DNA of 64,000 bases. Source: JAEUHM01 sp964538625. GTDB lineage: Bacteria; Verrucomicrobiota; Verrucomicrobiia; Verrucomicrobiales; Verrucomicrobiaceae. Within the stretch, counting starts at the first letter, position 1, and each line of letters begins with the position of its first letter. The DNA lies in the NCBI GenBank assembly GCA_964538625.1, contig CAZIGH010000002.1:123041-187040 (forward strand), in the 5' to 3' direction. Below are positions 32,601-38,500 of this stretch, in pieces. The notes below the pieces were generated by a model that saw only the letters and a program-made list of their open reading frames with translations, had not been told where the DNA came from and searched no databases. Both the position numbers and the translations under genes were made by a program.

Positions 32601-35532
32601 CAGTGCCACCGCAAGCCAAGGTGAAAATGGATTCCTCTTTGCAGAGGATTCTCCGAACGATGCAGACTACGACCTGACGATTGACTTCGGTTTCACACTG
32701 CCAGACCTGACCAAGGTGGGTGTGGGCAATCTTGTGTTTGAAGACAAAGATGGAGATGGGGTGGCCGGAGCGGGTGAGGGCATCTCTGGTGTGACGCTGA
32801 GACTTTATGCTGCTGATGCCTTGGGCAGCGCGGTTGGAAACATCCTGGCCACCACCACGACCAACTCGGACGGGCACTACTACTTTGGGAACCTCCAGCC
32901 CGGGCGCTACATCATCCACATCCCCGGAAACAATTTCAACAGCAGCGGCAGCCTGTCTGGACGCCTCTGCCTTCCGGGTGGTTCTGGAGACAATGGTGTG
33001 GATGACAACCTGGGCCACAACGCCGCTTATACAGACAATCCCAGAAGCAACGGCGTGTGGTCCTGCGCGTTCGACCTAGCGGTGGATACGGAGCCTGTGG
33101 ACTCTGGGTCTGAGAATGGTCGCGGTGCCTATATGGATGCGAGCATGGACGCGAATGTGGACCTCACGATTGACTTCGGTTTCTACCAACCGATGGGCGT
33201 GGGGAACCTGGTGTTCGTGGACATGAACGGTAACGGTAAGGCAGAAGCCTCAGAGGGGTTGGGTGGGGTGCTGGTGCAGGTGTATCGCGCGGGGGATGTC
33301 CCAGGTGTTAGCACTCCTGTGGGCAGCGCCATCACGGAGTCTGGCACCAAGAAAGGCCGCTACATGATCTTGGGACTGCTCCCCGGGTATTACTTCGTTC
33401 ATCTTCCGGCGTCTGAGTTCCAAGTAGGAAAGCCACTCTACAATCGGAACCTCATGGCTACCCAGACGACGTTGGGTGACGACAACCTGGGGCAGGACGG
33501 CATAGCGAACGGGAGTCCGCTTGTGCATGGCGTGTCCACAGCCGTGTTTCCGCTTCTCACCGGTCAGGCACCGGCGGGCAATACCACCGAAGGCGGACTG
33601 TATGGAACGGACGATGACAACGGGGCATCTGGACTCAACGGCTACAATACCGACCTGACGCGGGACTTCGGATTCCTGCCCGGTGCGGGTGTTGGAAACC
33701 TTGTCTTCCATGATGAGAACAACAATGGGCGCTTTGATCCAGCTACGGAGTCTCCCATCAGCGGGGTGCCCGTGCAGATTTGGACTTCGGCGGTGCCGCC
33801 GGTGCTGATTGCCTCCACCGTGACCAACGAAGACGGCCTTTATCTGTTCAATGTGTCTCCCGGCACTTACCATCTCCGCATCCCGGCCACGGCCTTCGCT
33901 CCGGGTGCTCCGCTGCACGGTGCGCTCTCCTCTACAGACCCGGCTGCCAGCAGCGCTGCCCTGGATGACAATGGCGGGGAGGATGGGCAAGATGACGCCA
34001 ATCCTTCCGTGCAGGGCATACGCACCAGGGATCTGACTTTGGCACTGACCGGGCAACCCACCAGTGCCACGGGGGAGACGGGCTATGAGTCGGCAATGGA
34101 TGACGCGTTTGATGCGAGCTGCAATCTGACGATCGACTTTGGCTTCCGTTTCCCGCCGGAGACGCCGCCGCAGACCTTTGCGCAGTGGCAGGCACAGAAT
34201 AGCGGGCTGCCTGCCACAGGTGCTACGGATGATGCGGATAACGACGGAATGGCCAATCTGCTGGAGCACGCCCTGGGTCTCAATCCTCTGACGACCGTGG
34301 CGGGACCTGCTCGCTTCCGTGTGGAGCGCTCGCAGACCGGTCAGGCGGACATCGTTCTCGTGCGTCCGGTGGCCATGTCTCCAGATATCCGATACGTCAT
34401 CCAGGGATCTTCAATAGGTGGCAACTGGACCACGCTCTCACTCACGCCCGTTGGCACCTTCCCCGGAGACGGCACACAGGTGCTGCGTTACCCAGCGGTG
34501 AACAATTTGTCCCTCTTCTCCTCGGCGCAGGCTGGGCGCATCCGGCTGGTGGTGGAGTTGGATGCGGATCTCAATGGTGTGGCGGAAGCCTCAGCCACGA
34601 GTGCAATTCAGGTGTTCATGAAGCGTGACCTACCAGCGGGGCGGACGACGTTAAGCCAGCCTTTGATGAATGCACCCGTCATCACTGGCGTGGTGGGGAC
34701 CATGGTGGGTGCACAGGTGACTCTGGCCGGAGCGGCTGGCTCCCACGGTGTCGCTGGTGCTTTGGTCTCTGGCCGACAGTACTTCCTTCACGTCTTGAAT
34801 GGGACTTTGGCCGGTCATCGCTTCGAGGTCAATGAGAGCGGGTGCGGTGCCTCCAGCATCGCTCTGGTGACTACCAGCCCGCTCAATACGCTGGCCGCGC
34901 TGCCCTCGAGTCTGGTGGGTTCCAGGGTGGCACTTCGCATGCACATGACGGTGGCTGAGGTGCTCCCCTTCAGCTCGGTCTCTCCGGGATACTCACCGGC
35001 CACGGCAGACAACCTGCTTGTCTTTGAGAATGGAGCGTTCGTGACGCTGTGGGCCGGTGAGCACGGGGGTGTCTTCCAGTGGCTCTCCGGTGAGGGCGTG
35101 AGCACCGTGGCTGCGGGTGGCCGTATTGTTTCGTATGGGGAGGGGTTGATGGTTCACCTCAGAAGTTCGGCATCCTCTACGATGATGGTGGGTGAAGAGT
35201 CTCCGGTGCGCACCGTGATCCGCCTTGGGGCAGGTTCTACCTTTGTAGGCACGCCCGGCTTCGTGGCACAGAGTCCTCAGTCACTCGGTATGCTGACGGC
35301 GGGGAACTTCGTGACGGGTACACCCTCCACAGGTGACCGAGTACGTGTGTGGCAGGGGGATGCGAACCCGCTGCTCTCTGCTTATGATCCGTATTACTAC
35401 GCTACGCCTGCTGACTGGCGTCTTGAGGGTGATGCGGGGCTGGCGAGCTTCACCACGGCACCGCTGTTCAAACCGTGGCGCGCCACATTCATCGTGACGT
35501 CTGGAGAGCGCTGGATCTACTGGCAGCCATAG
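17656..35532 (+). CDS. Giant mosaic GEVED / vWA / beta-helix / SdrD B-like secreted protein, about 5958 aa (gene 3 of 3)
   Basis: I prefer the tandem ATGATG at 17656. A GTG at 17626 would add ten residues. The signal peptide ends at SAAFGQ. Approximate order by position: unrecognised N-terminal domain 17820-18385; two GEVED (18389, 18881); SdrD B-like (19367); NHL-like propeller (19806-20620); two GEVED; SdrD B-like (21599); a DUF11-like run (22020-24480); SdrD B-like (24488); GEVED (24950); vWA with intact DQSGS (25430); two GEVED; SdrD B-like (27121); a choice-of-anchor-like domain (27493-28020); GEVED (28024); SdrD B-like (28507); a right-handed beta-helix (29005-30800); GEVED (30807); six SdrD B-like repeats; then the shared C-terminal module. 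It is likely a very large surface or matrix protein. It converges on the M36 gene with an 11-bp gap. Confidence 0.9.
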   Translation: MMPHNRSNQPSGTPLVARRSFSASLHFLVAPAVCLLLLGLSAAFGQSLTARMDRIPTFAGDNTGGTAGEFFVRNPSNNAVIGWGVCAEPYAGAPAAGGTFNYTTMPAANMFERPSVGVTGMGAVNWLLDNYFESNVVTLDSIVPLNQNNHWAFVEALHEVLKDWGVGGTTMAQRYAGLDADTYSTLDPTRPWYNTSKAIIAALKAAAPAASYVSTKYSLSFYANTDAAHTQDIMLVTPIGGATLDFGDYASFPVGSSTRVASLRIGAEVDAEIGLNANAAATGDDGEGLDDEDGITLPASIDRGQTYTMTVNVTNTSGATAYLNAWIDYNRNGSLTDSGEQIATNTTVANGTSNSNRSITFTVPTGASLGASAVRVRLTSVASPGPDGRDGNGEVEDQAVTISPVPTSDFGDFSLFGSASSTLLSTLKIGATTDMESVPATNLTASGDDSVGTDDEDGVTLPASVLAGTASSMTVNVTNNRGATSFLSVWIDFNNNGILTDPGEQVASSVSIANGTTNSNRTVNFTVPASASGNVGVRVRLTSTSSAAPTGAVGSGEVEDHLLNITPAGLLSVGNRVWIDTDGDGLFEFANGELPVDGVRVNLHSDNGNGVLGAGDVLVATRHTSNGGFYRFDGLTPGEYIVEIDASNFATGGLLEGFVTTTGTSDPDNNIDNDDNGIAMGTGSVASSAVTLTAGAEPVNDGDSDANTNLSVDFGFRAANTLVWDAQTSNHLRDTVTRHTGDSGIYLADLFPSNHGGLNRPYDILTGPGGDLFVTSSFDHKVVRYKGRTGALVGTAIPVGNGLNGPSGITMGPDGHWYVTSRNSNQIKRYNGSTGAFMDNFVASGLNQPFQGLLWSADNKLYVGNYGSGQIQRYTTFGTLLDSVSLPAGVLTVRGFVFGPDANLYVVAHNQNVYRVTTGGTMSVSIFGSSTGAFGGISFGPDGHLYVTDLMNNVIRKFHGSTGVDLGIWSSGGALGEPKEVIFRPLSLRLDYGDLASAPVASAEVDNQLRLGPLVDSELAPLTNASATADDKDGTDDEDGVQLPASLTPGRSSWLLVTTTNLTAADGWLSAWVDFDGNGSFSASEKVASDVRISIGSDAASRFINFTVPDSAVSGNAGVRVRLCSVTGAGAGGPAGRGEVEDYVVPIGVRAPTLDFGDFSSFPSASSLAASALILGATVDAESAASTNSTATGDDLSGTDDEDGLILPAQLIAGHTASIDVVVRNYTASRAFLNVWVDFDRNGSLSNGSERIVRDRAIEAGEVGTRTFTFSVPVSANLGLAGVRARLTSIPSPGPGGQDGVGEVEDAVVNITSSFSIGDLVWSDVNNNGLKDTLETGLAGVSVELWNPGSDNARGGTGTAADTLITSAVTSADGRYFFNGLSAGYYFVKIPAPPLSHASSAAVTLDNGVDNDSNGIQPGGPGTAVFSPVVRLQPGTEPGTTGSTNVDDTLDFGFHTGTTPVTSQFLIDLYTSGGTVVDNGIMKTVSIGYTWSSLTSSLSNARVVVDLPLSLEADSTAQVQMVGSAHTTSASYNPATRKITYVFVEPLAPGSSGTLEFSVRFPNHTPDATLANLQGTSFGTGIQDFRDNLILESNADPADVLAVSIDSEGAALLGQPVTYRIRATNFGQSAIGSFQLVHQLPTGTTFVAATSGGVFNGASSSVAWSFPFLDAGDSVEVTVTAVHGAPPFVGNQVVRHTATASGILPPSTPVSRSAFNDTTLITEIVGHHFDKIGSPSPASLSGYFTYHLTTANVGNVPLENYVVEDPMPPEFLPRWVTAASDLSSGATVVVTASYKTTANSSWRDMPGGPREVPPDTDVGWWMPDLLAPGEEVTALRFHYNQIPPGFSDGWRGRAFGYMGHPDTSRDVNGQPITGLPKAVSNTATVTYRAGGVDTTMTDTAIVTLLPKGPIPQLAMSYASPPAYSPLQEAEWQFTIHNAEAASAPLIHPVCAALLPSSLEFVPNSLTQQAGGALPPPSVTTINNYNGTGRQLLRLSWSGDLPPNYSTFNGVNSYWGLVVKFKTRVKAATAAGNYALTMKLTGHASAYLNPAWTWNSVDVDDLDGDGDLTELLPSTEGYIEVGNSTAIDSVLWVKGDLDADFTRFPDAAMATANGVAQYKLVVTNPGNIPLTGIRVMNIFPHIGDVGVVLHQTPRGSNMTPVLNSTVTVPSGVTVQYGMSSNPTRSDLDATLTSPVGAASGTFSATPPAILANTKALLFDFGATVLAPGESRELTWSMKVPSSALPGQVAWSSIGQRAQSTAGLMLPPSEPRKVGLTVPFSIGSLVWSDLNYNGVHDAGEPGIPGVTLTLHKPDGSPAVDPLGAVVPSVTTNASGVYAFPSVAFGDYFVRVAAPSGYVPTYGQVADPDNDVDGDSNLDLSRSPPPGFYESGILTFSKDSEPVVEPGPGGDQDDSNDDDGNMTVDFGFHLPTSDFGDMQGFPVASSIATTTIKMGPLAPDAEPITLATSMASGDDASGVDDEDGVKLPFAVAPGATASMTVNVSNSSGAAAYLNAWMDFNRNGVLTDAGEQVASNIVVPNGTSAANRVVSFTVPASTALGNLPVRVRLTSVASPGPDGADGSGEVEDHIFTVGTCRADVVFLLDQSGSIDATEYANMTAAVHGIMDRVWSADPTNRVSVVNYAGSYSAGTLTPQIWIESDFTTDEATAKSFTWRATTWMAPGTLHSGDDAHGAVGLIGKAMDGLSDSGIISPQKTLSHVADRPLVIFLFTDADRSSGTSYLVNTASPGFGTAGAFENFTTFKTARGSKFVSVIVPVTPSAISTAAAIASAGGSYTGPVEPNPADPDGSGSKPRLFSTHDNFVFSASQLDEVARNICMASQTATPVADFGDAASLPQASSIRVPSLRVGATVDSEFGAPLDATATGDDLLGSDDEDGVTLPSWISAGASGSIIVNVTNTSGSTAYLNVWADFNGNGSLSDAGEQLATNVAVANGASNSNRTISFTAPASASGFVPVRVRLTSTANPGWAGPSGNGEVEDHLLEIRALSDYGDATGYAAASAVSAANTPKFGALVDYENATQADDNAVGVDEDGVYVATNAILGKHLLINYDANTTAACFVNVWVDWNRDGDFSDAGEQVLTNVAHAVRTPGTLRIPVPLNATPGPSWVRARISSLVGAGPTGSTADGEVEDHPVTITDSIQISGVVFEDANNNGQRDAWERLLPGVQVFAGDMLAGGQRSHALTDATGGYSLLVPPGTWRLSFHNPAIGAFTFATPNVGSDLTDSDATGDSFSFIAETANMVFAAGASDVTNVDCGLVPAANSVTYTADTSLKTGAWTASVVLPKYHSATASLASVSSRVTVAMSQDMYLENRHSLPATMSLTSSGANATATFPTGSVSSGLAGDTLPGTTLLPDDGVYAFNPGAGLTLGAFNTRAVNSASAGAFLAVSPAYQGAAPGETMTIPLSVTDTNNWSGGTTFDAKLTTYSQAGVSITYYFEDRDYGDHSSLAMASSRLLSTLRMGASVDHERTTLGNATATGDDSDGLDDEDGVTVPTTLLAGQSSSLLVDVTNTSGATAYLNAWIDFNRNGSLTDAGEQIASNTAVATGSVNSSRTINFTVPASVSAGAAAVRVRLTSVATPGPDGHDGNGEVEDYVTNLQSGTEVSGVVFEDINYGGGAGRSLAAAVGTGINGVRVELYRLSASVYQFQGFTTTATLSSQPGSYRFTGLSAGNYAVRVVNSGSNRIPSTRSGDGSSVFLTQTFRTDASSGAPAAVTGEVGGRNPAAISDDLASPGTPLLPMPVGSLFWAPVTLGTTPVTGVDFGFSACVVVNTNDSGLGSLRQSIINANALSNLGMASAGLVPGMDNIVFTIPGAGPHTIALTSGALPVASTALAVQGFTQPGSSTNTLLVGSNASLRIVIDGLTTATSSGLTLGSAALGSVIRGVAVVRCGIGIAVDAPGCNIEGVYLGLLPDGLTARPNSTGVRFTAPSSTLGGTSASARCVISGNDAYGVLVSGDAADSNYIVGCYIGTNAAGTAARPNGLNGIYIFAGDSNVIGDSLAAARVVISGNGGSGIRMDSGATSNKIQNCYIGLTADGLAALGNAGRGLDITSSSTGNLIGGDAPGAGNVISGNTMDGVRLQTSGNIVQGNIIGLNAPGTAAIPNAYNGIELQAGGNTLGGANAGARNVVSGNTGSGIAVVSGSGNVVQGNYLGLNAAGTATIGNGSRGIYSTTANTVIGGALAGQGNWVAGNLSQGIMVSTAAAQGVSIRGNSVWGNVGLGIDIGNVTGITPNDGLKNAAVANSDMDYPVLTSVFLAGSSLQIAGYVGNDPSGSTTFGGAVVEVFLADNSPADQNGPIVLGDGRSEPHGEGRYFIGTLTASATGLFSGTLTIPAAWIPLLGAAPTFTATATDAAGNTSEFAANLGVSDFGDSMLPVAASQVRPELKIGALTDVEVPSQRNAAATADDLEGVDDEDGVTLPSSVAAGSASSMVVNVTNTTGSAAFLNVWIDFNNNGQVTDAGEQVASNLVVANGTNGSNRTINFTVPSTAPSGNVPVRVRLTSVSAPGHDGNDGFGEVEDHLLLIEKRLTVGNLVFVDHNFNGVADAGEGISNVTVQLFAEGAVPGVTAPFASQVTSSLGTYLFTSVPSGRWFVHIPASQFGPSGVLRNHFSVPGQVAGDDHLGEDGIDATSPHTTGVSSAVVELLPNVQPTAATGEIGIGADADDADDANGNLTIDFGFQQSVGIGNLVFIDANFDGVASASEGVNGVRVEVYDVMDVPGLDTPLRFTTTSGGGLYSFMGLPPGVYRLHIPASNFQQGQPLHGYVSGTSGSHGDDNVGEDGNNDTVPAIDGVSSGVVFVAPGAAPTAASGETGIASSSDDAMDASVDLTIDFGFQTPMGVGNLVFADANGNGRYDADEGVEGVEVELYSGGAVPGYSLPYAQTWTNAQGRYRFDLVPSGAWKVHIPQGNFMYGAPLGGMVSVPGIDAHPNADDRLSENGLDSPSPEYTGITSSVFEIAPGSQPVDSSATASQGENGFLFAEDSPNDADYDLTIDFGFTLPDLTKVGVGNLVFEDKDGDGVAGAGEGISGVTLRLYAADALGSAVGNILATTTTNSDGHYYFGNLQPGRYIIHIPGNNFNSSGSLSGRLCLPGGSGDNGVDDNLGHNAAYTDNPRSNGVWSCAFDLAVDTEPVDSGSENGRGAYMDASMDANVDLTIDFGFYQPMGVGNLVFVDMNGNGKAEASEGLGGVLVQVYRAGDVPGVSTPVGSAITESGTKKGRYMILGLLPGYYFVHLPASEFQVGKPLYNRNLMATQTTLGDDNLGQDGIANGSPLVHGVSTAVFPLLTGQAPAGNTTEGGLYGTDDDNGASGLNGYNTDLTRDFGFLPGAGVGNLVFHDENNNGRFDPATESPISGVPVQIWTSAVPPVLIASTVTNEDGLYLFNVSPGTYHLRIPATAFAPGAPLHGALSSTDPAASSAALDDNGGEDGQDDANPSVQGIRTRDLTLALTGQPTSATGETGYESAMDDAFDASCNLTIDFGFRFPPETPPQTFAQWQAQNSGLPATGATDDADNDGMANLLEHALGLNPLTTVAGPARFRVERSQTGQADIVLVRPVAMSPDIRYVIQGSSIGGNWTTLSLTPVGTFPGDGTQVLRYPAVNNLSLFSSAQAGRIRLVVELDADLNGVAEASATSAIQVFMKRDLPAGRTTLSQPLMNAPVITGVVGTMVGAQVTLAGAAGSHGVAGALVSGRQYFLHVLNGTLAGHRFEVNESGCGASSIALVTTSPLNTLAALPSSLVGSRVALRMHMTVAEVLPFSSVSPGYSPATADNLLVFENGAFVTLWAGEHGGVFQWLSGEGVSTVAAGGRIVSYGEGLMVHLRSSASSTMMVGEESPVRTVIRLGAGSTFVGTPGFVAQSPQSLGMLTAGNFVTGTPSTGDRVRVWQGDANPLLSAYDPYYYATPADWRLEGDAGLASFTTAPLFKPWRATFIVTSGERWIYWQP
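29005..30800 (+). other. Parallel beta-helix region inside gene 3
   Basis: About 600 residues open with NTNDSGLGSLRQSI, a CSLREA-like start. They then repeat motifs such as GNVISGN, NVVQGNYLGLN and GTAAIPN at intervals of roughly 20-30 residues. This spacing is typical of right-handed parallel beta-helices, which often bind or cleave polysaccharides. I could not identify catalytic residues. Confidence 0.6.
31288..34160 (+). repeat. Six SdrD B-like repeats at the 3' end of gene 3
   Basis: Units start near 31288, 31750, 32215, 32717, 33193 and 33688. The order and unit-specific insertions match the six units of gene 2. Examples are the longer linker in unit 3 and the GLYGTDDDN segment at the end of unit 5. 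Confidence 0.75.
34160..35532 (+). other. Shared C-terminal module, copy 3 (within gene 3)
   Basis: It begins with FAQWQAQN and an intact calcium-type motif DADNDGMANLLEHALGLNP. It then shows LDADLNGVAE, FLHVLNGTLAGHRFEVNE and GEGLMVHLRS, and ends in PWRATFIV a few residues before the stop. Confidence 0.6.
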
Positions 35533-35540
35533 CGGCTGCC
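35522..35540. terminator. Hairpin at the convergent gene junction
   Basis: GGCAGCC (35522-35528) and GGCTGCC (35534-35540) form a perfect 7-bp stem with loop ATAGC. The hairpin contains the TAG stop of gene 3 and ends 3 bp from the stop codon of the opposing peptidase gene, so it could serve both strands. No T-run follows on either side. Confidence 0.35.
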
Positions 35541-35543
35541 GCT

Positions 35544-38500
35544 TCATGGCGGGGTCACGATGAGGACGCGCCCGCTGAGGATGGGAGTTCTGGCGGGATT
35601 GGTCTCCGTGGCAAAGGGGAGGCGGGCTAGGTTGAAGTGGCCGAGCCCTTGGTTGAGGCGCTGGATGAATGCGCCTGAGAAGGGGGCGGTGCGGGGGATG
35701 TTTTGGGTGCCAACGATGACGGGATTATCATCCACGGTGGTGAAGCGGCCTGTGAAGAGGCCAGTCACGAGATCAGGTACCAAGCTGATGCCACCCGGTT
35801 TGGGAGTGGGCAGGAGAAGGGACGATGCCGGGCTGGAACGAATGCGGAATGGAACGGAGAAGGTTCCTCCCGGTGCGAGGTAACTGGTGTTGATAAAGGC
35901 GTTGGTGAAGTCGATGCGGGCGTTGTTGTCTCCTGCATCAGTGACGCCGAGCAGAAGGGTGGGTGAGACGGGTCTGATCCACTTGCCTCCGATAAGGGTG
36001 AGGTTGTGCAGGGTGATACCGCTGACGTAACTTCGTGTGGAGCCCGCCAATTGGCCGGACTTACGCCAGGTGAGGTTGCTGCCTATCTGGTTGTCCCAGT
36101 TTCCGCTGGCGGAGGTGATGAGGCTGTTGCCGTGCAGGCTGCCGGTGTTGTTGTAGGCTCCAAGGTGGAGTGGTACTTGGCCGTTGTCTGCTACTTTGGT
36201 GAAGCATGTGCCGCGGGTGCCATCCGCCAGGCGGATGGTGGCGGTGACGTTTCCGGATGTGTCGATGGTGGAGGAGATGACGCTGTGGCCCAGGGGATTG
36301 TTTGGTTCCACGAGTCCGGTGCTTTGGAGCACGGCGGTGTATCTTGCCGCGTAGTCGGTAGCGGGCGCGGAAGTTCGCTTCCAGGGGATACGGCGTGCGT
36401 TGAGACTTGGGTAGTAGGCGTAGGTGCCGCCGGCGTGTTTCATGAGGCCACTTACTGAGCCAGTGATGGCACCGGTGCTGCTGTTGACGTTGAGATTCAC
36501 TGTAAGCGGCAATGATGTGCCTGCCGGTACTTTGGCGGAGCCGTAGAAGGTGCCGCCGCTTGGGTTGGAATCATAGGTGGTGGACGTGAAGGGGTAGCTG
36601 CGGGTGCCGATGCGAAACTTTCCGGTGAGCACGCCGAGGTTGGTGATGTTGACCTGAAGACTTGCTCCCATGCTGCTGTCTGCGCTGCCATAGCGGTCGA
36701 TGAGTCCTCTGAACTCGCCGTAAGCGGTGCCGGGCAGACTGAGGAAGGGTACGGTGACCGTGACTTCGTTGCTGCTGCCGGTGCCGTTGGTGGCGATGAT
36801 TTTGAGGGTGACTTGGGAAAGGCCGGTGGCGCGCACGGTACCAGTGACGAAGCCGGTGGCGGGGTTGTAGGTGAGGCCGCGCGGCAGCCCGCGGATGAGG
36901 TAGCTGGTGGGCAGGTGCTGAGTCTGGTTATTGGTCTGGCTGATGAAGTTGCTGATGTTCCAGTTGATGATGTCACTTGTCATCAGGGTGGGAGGTGAAG
37001 GGTTGGCGGTTATGACAGGGGCGTCACGGACCAGGGCGGTCTGGGCACCTGTGGTCAGCTCCTGATCGTCCAGGCGCACGCGGCAGCGAAAGTCATTCCC
37101 CGCCAGTACATCAGCAGCGGTGAAGCGGGCTATGGTGAGCGTGGGACTGGTGGTTCCGGTGACGCGACGGTTCAGGTCTCCGTTGTTGAGCTGCACGCCA
37201 TTTCGGAACCACTGGAAGCTGAGATTCCTTCCGGAGTAAGGCACCTTAATGGTGAGGTTCTTTCCGTCCGTGAATGGTATCACGCGGGAGGCGAGGTCCA
37301 CAACGGCCAGTTGAGCCTCGGCGGTGGTGGCGCTGCCTGCCTGGTTGGTGAGCTTGACTTTGTAGGAGCCGGCTTTGGCTAATGAGGGCAGTCCGAGTAG
37401 GAGGGTCTGTTCCGTATTGGGGTAGGCTTTGCCGTTTTTATACCACTGGAATCTCATCAGCTCGGAACCGGTGTATTGGACGGTGAAGGAGTGGGCTGGC
37501 GAACTGTTGCTGGCCCGCAAAGCGGTGACCAGGGGCGCTGTGATGACGGGTTTCGCCGTGACGTTGAAAATGAGCGGGCGTCTTTGGGTGGTGCCATTGC
37601 CGACGTTGGTGATGATGAGGGTGTCATGCTTTTCACCGAAGGTGAGGTTCTTTGCTGTGCTGTTGATTTTCCAGGTGATGGTGACGCGGCTTCCCGGGGC
37701 GAGTGTGCCGTTTGTGGGGGTGACGGTGGTCCAGGTCTGGGTGGCCGCAGCAGTCCAGTTGAGTGGGGTGATGCCGTTATTCTTCAGGACGTAGGTCTTG
37801 CTACCGCCGGTGACGGTGCTGGCTCCTTGATTGGCTCGGGCTTCAAAGGCGAGGACCGGTGTGACCAACATGTCTCCCGGTACGTCAAAGGCTTCTTCCA
37901 CATCGTCCGAATGGTCGTTGTTTGGGCTTTGGGAGCTGAAGCCGAAGCCGCGTCTGGCAAAGCCGTCCCAAATCTCCGAGAGGTTGTCCCCTGAAGTGGA
38001 GTTGAGATCTGCCTGCAGGATGGCATCTCGTGCCTCGATGAAGGTGGGGTCGATGGGGCAGAGCTTCATGCCGTCGGTGACAAGTTGAAGCGCGAGTTCG
38101 TTGCCGATGGCAAATCCATGCTTCTGGATGAGAAGCCGCCGTACTTCGAGCAGGGCGCTGCACCAGATCTCGCCCATATTGTGGACTTGGCTGGGGTCTT
38201 CGTTGGAGAAGCTGAAGAAGCTCTTGTTCAGGAAGATGCCGTCATGCAGGCGTGCTCTGTCCCAGACGGTGTCCTGCAGGGTGAGTGGGTTGATGGCTTT
38301 GTCCGGGCTGTAAGGGTAGCGGCGAATGCCGGTGTAGTAGTTGGTCTCGTTGCCATACAGCTTGTAGGTGGCATAGCCGCCCTTGGCCTGGGCGTGATCT
38401 GGGTTGTCCGTGGGTAGGGCTAACATGGCGAGTGCGTAGAAGTCCGACCAGCCTTCTCCCATGCCTTTGGTGACCCATTTCGTGATGAGTGCGCCGCCGC

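Noticed and set aside
31024..33018. 664-codon open frame on the - strand inside gene 3
   Set aside because: It lies opposite the SdrD B-like repeats, whose codon choice keeps the antisense frame open. Its product is His/Arg-rich with no domain or repeat logic of its own.
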